Below are positions 1 to 5,517 of a stretch of 15,913 bases of DNA, one piece after another; position 1 is the stretch's first letter, and every line of letters begins with the position of its first letter. The stretch is taken from the NCBI GenBank assembly GCA_046597185.1, contig JBKJLF010000166.1:1-15913 (forward strand). The letters run 5' to 3'. The stretch comes from CAMBDR01 sp046597185 (GTDB lineage Bacteria > Pseudomonadota > Gammaproteobacteria > Burkholderiales > Burkholderiaceae_D). The notes under the pieces are model-generated. The model was given only the letters and a program-made list of their open reading frames with translations, was not told the DNA's origin and made no database searches. A program made the translations under genes and the position numbers.

Positions 1-1
1 T

Positions 2-595
2 TCGGCCCACACGCTGCCAGGGCTAGTCGAACTGATCAACGACTTGCCCAAAGAACAGCGTCCGAAGCTGGTGCGTGGTGACTGCGGATTCGGCAATGAG
101 CGCGTGATGATGGAACTCGAAGAACTTGGGCAACCCTATTTGTTCAAGCTCAAGCAAACCAGCAATGTCAAGCGCCTCATCGAACGGCAATGGGGCGGCT
201 ACAGCACCCAGGACATCGAGCGCTGCAACCTCTTCCGCTCGGGCCGTGGCGTTGGTCTACAATTGGTGGAGTTGGTATGGTCGGCTGGCCAATCCAAAGG
301 CCCGAATGGAAGCGATCACGAGCAGGCCGCTCTACTGGCTGCTGTCGGGAAAATGACGCAACACAGTGGGCAAACACGGGTATTGCTTACCGTGACACAT
401 GCCGCAGCGGCACAAGTTAAGGCGCTGGTAGCCAACGTGCGGGCGGAGTTGCAGCATGTTCTGGCAACTGCGCCTCAGTTGCCGTCAGCGCAGCGGTGGA
501 AGGCATTGGTGGGTTATATCGTCGAAAAAATCCTTGCCGTGAGCACCGAAAATCCCAAAAAAACGACCTCGCCGCCAGCTTTGGCGACGGGTTAA
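2..595 (+). pseudogene. IS1380-family transposase remnant (5' cut by window, internal deletion, two frameshifts)
   Basis: The frame is open from the window edge to the TAA at 593-595, and the residues RGDCGFGNE, then QPYLFKLKQTSNVKRLIERQ, resemble the second-Asp region of IS1380-type DDE transposases (PF13701). ERQ then runs directly into WGGYSTQDIERCNL, whereas intact members have a long stretch here that includes the catalytic Glu (FDELKNQWGWGG-like), so that part is deleted. From about 232 the conserved continuation (SARAVALVYNWWSWYGRLANP, ending SRPL) lies in the next forward frame, up to about 333. The family sequence then returns to the first frame as LAAVGKMTQHSGQT. One base gained and one lost therefore cancel out. 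The element probably ends just past the stop: the reverse complement of about 593-609 starts with CCTAAATCCC, which could be its right terminal repeat (inferred). The gene cannot be active. Confidence 0.85.
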
Positions 596-616
596 CAGCG
601 GGATTTAGGATAATTC

Positions 617-900
617 ATGTTTGAAGCGGCCCGCGTACCGATGGCATCGAACACAGCAGTGCGCTGGTGGGGTTTATTGCTGGTGCGTTGCTTGGCATCG
701 CGCTGATTGTTGCGGTTGCTTTTTGCACCTTTACCTGCGGTTTTAGGGTGGCGCTGGTGGCGGGTTTGGTTGCGGGCATCGGCGCGCAAGGGCTGTTAAT
801 GGCCGGGGTGGCCATAGGCAGTGCCATAAAAAGCACTGCCGGTGCCATTACCAATGTGGGCAAACGCGCACATGGGCGCGCAACGCACGCGGACAGGTGA
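617..900 (+). pseudogene. PAAR-type T6SS effector N-terminus, frameshifted relic
   Basis: An ATG at 617 opens MFEAARV, the usual start of Burkholderiales PAAR effectors with an N-terminal membrane segment. After codon 7 the family sequence (DGIEHSSALVGFIAGALLG) continues in another frame from 640, so one base is missing near 638. That second frame runs to the stop at 898-900 and encodes a glycine/alanine-rich pair of membrane helices, followed by TAGAIT and a damaged stretch NVGKRAHGRATHADR where intact members have SPNVFVNGK-type PAAR repeats. The PAAR repeats are therefore mostly gone. Intact proteins tip the type VI secretion spike and carry C-terminal toxins. Here only the hydrophobic N-terminus survives, next to an RHS fragment. 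The family match is from memory. Confidence 0.7.
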
Positions 901-1070
901 CGCACGAGGTAAATTTTGCCCAACGCAGCCAGCAATGCCGCTATGACGCGCAAGGCCAAAGCATGGGCTTTTTGCGGTATGGCAGCGGCCACACGCACCA
1001 AATAAGCCTGGGGGATAAAGTCATCTGCGATATCGAGCGTGACGATTTACACCGCGAAATTATGCGCACC
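901..1070 (+). pseudogene. RHS-repeat fragment (remnant of PAAR-RHS toxin)
   Basis: In the frame starting at 897 the translation holds YDAQG (from about 942), then YGSGHTHQISLGDKVICDIE and RDDLHREIMRT. This is the form of the late RHS/YD repeats in Burkholderiales RHS toxins. The similarity stops at about 1070, just before the regulatory palindrome of the next operon. No toxin domain or RHS core-closing motif follows. With the PAAR piece immediately upstream, the simplest reading is one large PAAR-RHS effector gene reduced to its two ends by a big deletion, then frame-broken. Confidence 0.65.
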
Positions 1071-1075
1071 GCCAA

Positions 1076-1117
1076 GTGCGGTAGCGCACAGACGGCCCCC
1101 CCAAACTGGCGCATGCT
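1076..1117 (+). promoter_or_regulatory. Palindrome promoter P1 for the lipid-transporter operon
   Basis: GTGCG-GTAG-CGCAC followed by AGAC occupies 1076-1093. Eighteen bases later comes CATGCT (1112-1117) as a -10-like element. The inferred start point near 1124 leaves a short leader before the permease ATG at 1141. The same element, spacing and tail recur at five other promoters here, which supports P1 although the hexamer alone is weak. Confidence 0.6.
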
Positions 1118-1140
1118 CAGGTTTTTGCCAGACTTCCAGC

Positions 1141-2004
1141 ATGACCAGTACATCATCCACCCCCGCCAACCCCACCGCACCCGCCAACCCGGCCAAACCT
1201 GCGCACCTGCGCAGTTGGCTAAGCCACGTGGGCGAGCGCACCGTGGCGAGCGTGAGTGAAGTGTTCGCCCTGCTCAGTTTTATCGGTGAAATTGCACTCA
1301 CTTGCCTGCGCCTGTTACACCAGCCACAGCGTTGGCGCTTACGTTCCACCCTGTTCAATCTGCAAATCGGCGGGTTTGCGGCGCTGCCGATTATCGGCTT
1401 AAGTGCCGCCTTGCTGGGCTTGGTGGTGGCTTACCAGGGCGCGGATCAATTACGCCACTACGGCGCGAATATTTTTGTGGTGGAATTGGTTGGCTACGCC
1501 ATGCTGCGCGAATTTGCGCCCTTGATTTGCGCCATCATCATCGCCGGACGTTCCGGTTCGGCCTATGCCGCCCAAATCGGCAGCATGTTGGTGAATGAAG
1601 AAATCGACGCCATGCGCACCATTGGCATCGATCCGCTGGAAATGCTGGTGCTACCCAAATTATTTGCCATGTTGCTGGCGCTCCCCCTGTTAACGCTGTT
1701 TGCCGATGTGACCGGCGTGCTGGGCGGCATGTTGATGGCGCAAAGCCGCCTGGGCGTGGCTTACCCGGAATTTTTGCAGCGCTTTGCCAGCCAGGTGCAC
1801 TTGTCGGCGCTATTGCTGGGTTTGGGCAAATCGGTGGTGTTTGCGCTGGTGATTACCATTCTCGGTTGCTTTCAGGGCTTTCGTACCAAGGGCAGCGCCG
1901 ATAGCGTGGGTCGCCAAACTACCCGCAGCGTGGTGTTGGCCATCTTTTTTGTGATTATGGCCGATGCCTTGTTTTCGGTCATCTTTAGTGTATTGGACTT
2001 ATGA
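1141..2004 (+). CDS. MlaE-family lipid ABC transporter permease
   Basis: This 287-residue inner-membrane permease belongs to an MCE-type ABC transporter that moves lipids between the inner and outer membranes. The family signature is clear: AAQIGSMLVNEEIDAMRTIG followed by IDPLEMLVLPK, then several hydrophobic helices to the C-terminus. The frame stays open to 1039, but the upstream part is RHS relic and promoter sequence. The ATG at 1141 lies just after promoter P1 and has no clear Shine-Dalgarno. Related permeases with the YQGADQL motif often carry an N-terminal STAS domain. Here there is only a Pro/Asn/Ala-rich tail of about 22 residues, so that domain is absent. The stop overlaps the ATPase start. 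The family is secure and the transported lipid unknown. It is not the canonical mla locus, since no MlaC or MlaB is seen. Confidence 0.9.
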   Translation: MTSTSSTPANPTAPANPAKPAHLRSWLSHVGERTVASVSEVFALLSFIGEIALTCLRLLHQPQRWRLRSTLFNLQIGGFAALPIIGLSAALLGLVVAYQGADQLRHYGANIFVVELVGYAMLREFAPLICAIIIAGRSGSAYAAQIGSMLVNEEIDAMRTIGIDPLEMLVLPKLFAMLLALPLLTLFADVTGVLGGMLMAQSRLGVAYPEFLQRFASQVHLSALLLGLGKSVVFALVITILGCFQGFRTKGSADSVGRQTTRSVVLAIFFVIMADALFSVIFSVLDL

Positions 2005-3071
2005 TGAACGAATCAGAAAATGTGATCGAAATGCGCCAGATTTGCACCCGCTTTGGCAGCCAACGGGTGCATGACGGGCTTGATCTGTCGGTGCGGCGCG
2101 GTGAAATTTTGGCGTTGGTGGGCGGTAGCGGTTCGGGCAAATCTACCTTGCTGCGTGAAATGATCATGCTGCAACGACCCAGTTCCGGTTCGATCAAACT
2201 GTTTGGCACCGAACTGCAACACCTGGCACCCCCTGCCGCGCTGGCACTGCGCCTGCGCTTTGGCGTCATGTTTCAGCATGGCGGTTTGTTTGGCGCACTC
2301 ACGGTGCTGGAAAATATTGGTTTGCCATTGCGCGAGCATCGCTGCCGGGGTTCAAGCCGCGTGGATAACGGCAAGATCGATGCCATCTGCGCCGCCAAAC
2401 TGGCCTTGAGCGGGCTTACGCCAGCGGTTGGCGCGAAATACCCGAATCAATTGAGTGGCGGCATGTTAAAGCGCGCCGCACTGGCACGGGCTTTGGTGCT
2501 GGAGCCGGAACTGTTGTTTCTGGATGAACCCAGCGCCGGACTCGACCCCGCCAATGCAGCAGGCCTGGATGAATTGATCCGCACCTTGCATGCATCGCGG
2601 GTGCCGCAGGCGGGCGCGTCTGGCAGCACCGACGCCACCATCAACCCCACCAACCCCACCATCAACGCAACCACCAACGCCACCACAAACGCCACCACAA
2701 ACGCCACCACCAACCCCACCATCGTGATGATTACCCACGATCTGGATTTGATGTGGCAAGTGGCGCAGCGGGTGTTGGTATTGGGTGAGGGCAAGGTACT
2801 GGCCAGTGGCACGATGCAGCAATTGTCAACGCACAGCCATCCGCTGGTGCGTGCTTATTTCGACGGTGCCCGTGGCCGGGCCGTGCAAACCCAGGCCGCC
2901 ACTGTGCCAATCACTGTGCCAATCACTGTGCCAATCACTGTGCCAACTACCGAGCCAACCAACGAGCCACCCTCGGTTCCCATAACAGAACCCACCACAG
3001 AGCCACCACCTGAGCCATTGACTGAACCCCCACACGAATCAAGCGGGGCCGCCATATGGAAACCAAAGTAA
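2001..3071 (+). CDS. MlaF-type ABC transporter ATPase with repeat insert and repeat tail
   Basis: This is the ATPase of the same MCE transporter. Walker A GGSGSGKS is at residues 41-48, the signature LSGG at 151-154, Walker B LLFLDEP with D175/E176, the D-loop SAGLDP, and the switch histidine H246 in MITHD. The protein has 356 residues against roughly 260-280 for the family. The extra length has two parts. A low-complexity Asn/Thr/Pro insert at about 212-241 lies between the D-loop helix and the H-loop strand. A tail at about 301-344 is built of four-residue units such as TVPI and TEPT. Both come from 12-bp tandem DNA repeats kept in frame. All catalytic motifs are intact. ATG 2001 overlaps the permease stop, and ATG 2004 is the alternative. 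The 3' end overlaps the MCE gene by 16 bp. Confidence 0.92.
   Translation: MMNESENVIEMRQICTRFGSQRVHDGLDLSVRRGEILALVGGSGSGKSTLLREMIMLQRPSSGSIKLFGTELQHLAPPAALALRLRFGVMFQHGGLFGALTVLENIGLPLREHRCRGSSRVDNGKIDAICAAKLALSGLTPAVGAKYPNQLSGGMLKRAALARALVLEPELLFLDEPSAGLDPANAAGLDELIRTLHASRVPQAGASGSTDATINPTNPTINATTNATTNATTNATTNPTIVMITHDLDLMWQVAQRVLVLGEGKVLASGTMQQLSTHSHPLVRAYFDGARGRAVQTQAATVPITVPITVPITVPTTEPTNEPPSVPITEPTTEPPPEPLTEPPHESSGAAIWKPK
2652..2723 (+). repeat. 12-bp tandem repeat, six units, inside ATPase gene
   Basis: Six contiguous 12-bp units related to AACGCCACCACA encode NPTI, four NATT units and NPTI again (residues 218-241). A partial unit precedes at 2643. The array ends at the strand leading into the switch histidine. 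Confidence 0.9.
2901..3032 (+). repeat. 12-bp degenerate tandem repeat, eleven units, in ATPase tail
   Basis: The first three units are identical (ACTGTGCCAATC) and the fourth differs only at its end. The following units drift (ACCGAGCCAACC, AACGAGCCACCC, ACAGAGCCACCA and others) but keep the 12-bp period. They encode TVPI three times, TVPT, then TEPT, NEPP, SVPI, TEPT, TEPP, PEPL and TEPP. Confidence 0.88.
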
Positions 3072-4006
3072 ATTACGCCTTCGTGGGTGGTTTCGTACTG
3101 GTGCTGGGCGCGGTACTGATTGCCGCCATTTTGTGGTTGGCCAGTGGCGGCAGTGGGCATCAGCGTTACGATACCTATCTGGCGTTGGTCGATGAATCGG
3201 TAGCCGGTTTGAATTTGGCGGCCCCCGTAAAATACCTGGGGGTGGATGTGGGAAAGGTCAGCGATATCCGGCTGGACCCGCACAACCCGCAACAGGTTAG
3301 GCTGCAATTTTCCATTTTACGTGGCACGCCAGTCAAAACCGATACCGAGGCGGTGTTAAAAACCCAGGGCTTGACCGGCATCGCCTATATTGAACTCACC
3401 GGTGGCAGCCCCAACGCCGCCTTGTTGCAGGCCAAGGCCGGGCAGGGCTTGCCACAGATTCGCACCAAGCCTTCGCTCAGTGCGCGGCTGGAAAATGTCT
3501 TGACCGGGGTGTTGGCCAATCTGGATCGCACGGCAGCCAATGTCAATGCCATGGTCAGCAGCGAAAACCGCGCCGCACTGGGGCGGATTCTGGCCGATAC
3601 CAGCGTCGTTATGCAAACTTTGGCGGTGCAAAAAGGCGAACTGGCCAGTGCTGTGCAAAACGCCGCCATTACCAGCGCCAACAGCGCCAAGGCCAGTGGT
3701 CGTATCAATGCCCAAATCGATACCACCATGGCGAAAATTAACGCCGGCAGCGATGCGGTAAAACACATGGCAGATCAAGCCGCCATCAGCGCCATGGCCG
3801 CAGGCAAAACCGTGGCCGGGCTGGATGCGGGGGTAGACCAATTCAACAACCAAACCCTGCCGCAATTGGAGCGCTTGCTGGCAGAAATGAGTGTGCTGGC
3901 GGCATCGCTACGGCGGGTTTCCGCCAACACCGAACATAACCCGAGCAGCTTGCTGCGCGGCCAACAACCGATTCCGGCCGGGCCGGGTGAAACGAGCACA
4001 CCATGA
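3056..4006 (+). CDS. MlaD-type MCE domain lipid-binding protein
   Basis: This 316-residue protein has one N-terminal membrane anchor (about residues 8-29) and an MCE domain (about 37-117) with VDESVAGLNLAAPVKYLGVDVGKV and LKTQGLTGIAYIELTGG. A long Ala/Asn-rich helical region follows to about 300, as in MCE proteins whose coiled C-terminus forms the periplasmic tunnel. It would be held in the inner membrane with the permease and ATPase and pass lipid through the periplasm. ATG 3056 lies inside the ATPase tail. The stop overlaps the next gene by 4 bp, indicating translational coupling. No internal damage is seen. Confidence 0.92.
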   Translation: METKVNYAFVGGFVLVLGAVLIAAILWLASGGSGHQRYDTYLALVDESVAGLNLAAPVKYLGVDVGKVSDIRLDPHNPQQVRLQFSILRGTPVKTDTEAVLKTQGLTGIAYIELTGGSPNAALLQAKAGQGLPQIRTKPSLSARLENVLTGVLANLDRTAANVNAMVSSENRAALGRILADTSVVMQTLAVQKGELASAVQNAAITSANSAKASGRINAQIDTTMAKINAGSDAVKHMADQAAISAMAAGKTVAGLDAGVDQFNNQTLPQLERLLAEMSVLAASLRRVSANTEHNPSSLLRGQQPIPAGPGETSTP

Positions 4007-4761
4007 ACCAGAATTTGCAAAGCAAGCGCTACCGTACACTGAGCCAACGCATATCGGTGTGCGTGCCGACGTGCGTGCTGGCGTGCGTGCTGGCATTGAG
4101 CATGGCGGGCTGTTCCTCGGTACTGGCTCCGGTCAAAATCGAACAGCCAAAACGCTATTCGCTCGATAGCCTGAGCGGGCTGGCGCTGCCGACGCTCTCG
4201 CCAGCCCCGCCGCTGCCGATTCTGCCAGCCCGGCCAGGCAGCCCGGCTGCGCAGACGCTGCTGGTGAGCATGCCTCATGAAACCGTCGGCTTTGACAGTA
4301 ACCATATGATTTATCTGCGCCAGCCGCACCAGTTGGAATATTTTGCCCAAAGTGAATGGATCGACACCCCGGCCCGCATGCTATTGCCGCGCATTACCGC
4401 AAGCCTGGGCGCAAGCGGCATTTTCGCCGCCGTGCTGTCCGGCCCTGCCAGTGCGCGCGCCGATTTGGTGCTGGATGTGCAATTGCTGCGTTTGCAGCAA
4501 GAATTTTTGAGCCAACCGAGTCAACTGCATTTAACGCTGCGGGTGGTGTTGCTCGATAACACCCGGCATCAGGTACTGGCCTGGCGCGAACTCGATAGCC
4601 GGGTCGCAACCAGCAGCGAGAACGCCTTGGGTGGCGTGCTGGCCAGCCATCAGGCGGTGCATGAGGTATTGCAGCAATTGGTGGCGTTTTGTCGGGACAA
4701 TGCCAAGGCAAGTGGGCGTATGGGAGCACCAGCAGCACCAGCAGCGCCAGTAGCCCCTTAA
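4003..4761 (+). CDS. ABC-type transport auxiliary lipoprotein (PqiC-like, PF03886 family)
   Basis: This is a 252-residue outer-membrane-type lipoprotein with lipobox LSMAGC (Cys about residue 37). After it come a Pro/Leu-rich linker and a domain with IYLRQPHQLEYFAQSEWIDTPARMLLPRI and LVLDVQLLRLQQEF, the pattern of the ABC_trans_aux family that closes MCE transporter operons. It probably receives or docks the MCE complex at the outer membrane. The signal peptide is unusually long and contains CVPT/CVLA/CVLA repeats from a 12-bp array, and the C-terminus ends in Ala/Pro repeats. It overlaps the MCE stop by 4 bp and converges on the catalase relic, which it overlaps by 4 bp. Confidence 0.85.
   Translation: MNQNLQSKRYRTLSQRISVCVPTCVLACVLALSMAGCSSVLAPVKIEQPKRYSLDSLSGLALPTLSPAPPLPILPARPGSPAAQTLLVSMPHETVGFDSNHMIYLRQPHQLEYFAQSEWIDTPARMLLPRITASLGASGIFAAVLSGPASARADLVLDVQLLRLQQEFLSQPSQLHLTLRVVLLDNTRHQVLAWRELDSRVATSSENALGGVLASHQAVHEVLQQLVAFCRDNAKASGRMGAPAAPAAPVAP
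4059..4094 (+). repeat. 12-bp tandem repeat (three units) in lipoprotein signal peptide
   Basis: GTGCGTGCCGAC is followed by GTGCGTGCTGGC twice. It encodes C-V-P-T, C-V-L-A, C-V-L-A within the hydrophobic core ahead of the lipobox. Confidence 0.88.
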
Positions 4762-5372
4762 GGTGAGCGCAATTCTACTTGGCTCAAACAAACCCCCAGC
4801 GCCCGCGCCACGCCCATGCCCCAGGCTTTATTGGCCTTCATACAGTTGCTGATATGGCGCATCTGAATCGATTGGGGTGCGCCCATCAGCGAGTGGGCGA
4901 TTTGTTCATATAGTACCTGTTGATTCACCGGAACTACGAGCTGGCTCGCGTCGGGGGGATCGTTGTTCCCATCGCCATGCGCCCCTATCTGCCTCACGTC
5001 GAACGGGTTGCCAGCCACTTTTTCCGGATCAGCCCCGGCGATGATGCGCACCTGCAAGGCACAGCGCGGGTGCGGCTCGCGTTGGGCTGCGTGGTGCAAA
5101 TAGAAAACTTTGGCGCGGCTATATTTGCTGATATCCCGTGTTACGGCGAAGGTGCTGGTGCTGGTGAAGGTGCCAAACGTGCCGGAACTGCGCGCATGCA
5201 TGCGCCGCTCGGGAATCACGTCGCAGTCAAAATTCACCAGCTTTTCCATGAACCAGATATCTTGCAGCAATTGTAGGCCACATGGCCCGGAACTGATTCG
5301 GTTTTGCCGGTTGGGTGCGGCCATCGTCGCGACGGTGGGCAGTTTTTTTGATTCGGTTTGATGCTCATTCAT
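4758..5372 (-). pseudogene. Catalase relic: open frame with two large internal deletions
   Basis: The 204-residue product joins three parts of a monofunctional haem catalase (normally about 480-500 residues). Residues 1-90 match the N-terminus: ESKKLPTVATM, VIPERRMHARSSGTFGTFT and RDISKYSRAKVF, including the active-site His in RRMHA. Residues about 101-133 match a central piece (ALQVRIIAGADPEKVAGNPFD, then HGD). Residues about 154-194 match the C-terminus (LYEQIAHSLMGAP and MGVARALGV). The active-site Asn region and the haem-ligand Tyr region (RLFSY-type) are missing, so catalase activity is not expected. A small STSTFA insertion sits beside GTFT. The leader is intact: GGGAGA before the ATG and promoter P2. 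It could still be expressed as a non-catalytic protein, but decay is the simpler view. Confidence 0.85.
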
Positions 5373-5409
5373 GAAATTTCTCCCGGTGGATTGAAAAAAT
5401 GGCGCTGTC

Positions 5410-5431
5410 AGATCAGATCAAGATCAGATCA
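5410..5431. repeat. 11-bp direct tandem duplication in catalase-relic leader
   Basis: AGATCAGATCA occurs twice back to back, just downstream of the -10-like element of P2 in the catalase direction. It lies in the untranslated leader, so it is not constrained by frame. Confidence 0.85.
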
Positions 5432-5432
5432 G

Positions 5433-5474
5433 AGCATAGTGGCTTGATACGCGCCATTCTGTGCGCTGCCGCAC
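5433..5474 (-). promoter_or_regulatory. Palindrome promoter P2 of the catalase relic
   Basis: On the minus strand GTGCG-GCAG-CGCAC followed by AGAA (plus coordinates 5457-5474), then 18 bases, then TATGCT (5433-5438). It faces the catalase relic start at 5372. The motif is a near-perfect inverted repeat, with TGTGCG and CGCACA arms at 5460-5475. Confidence 0.68.
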
Positions 5475-5517
5475 ATCCAATTTCGAGCCCAATTCCACCC
5501 TCACCTTGGGGCCGGCG

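Noticed and set aside
569..587. Short stem at the end of the transposase as a terminator
   Set aside because: Only five base pairs, within coding sequence, and no T-run after it.
2447..2822. Minus-strand open frames rich in Val/Gly opposite the ATPase repeats
   Set aside because: They are by-products of the repeat composition; the plus-strand ATPase has all its motifs and an operon context.
2652..3032. Repeat arrays as a possible CRISPR
   Set aside because: The units are 12 bp and contiguous with no spacers, lie in frame in a coding gene, and there are no cas genes.
1141..4761. Assignment of the operon as the canonical mlaFEDCB or as pqiABC
   Set aside because: No MlaC or MlaB gene and no PqiA-type permease; the set permease-ATPase-MCE-auxiliary lipoprotein is a different MCE operon type, so no gene symbols were given.
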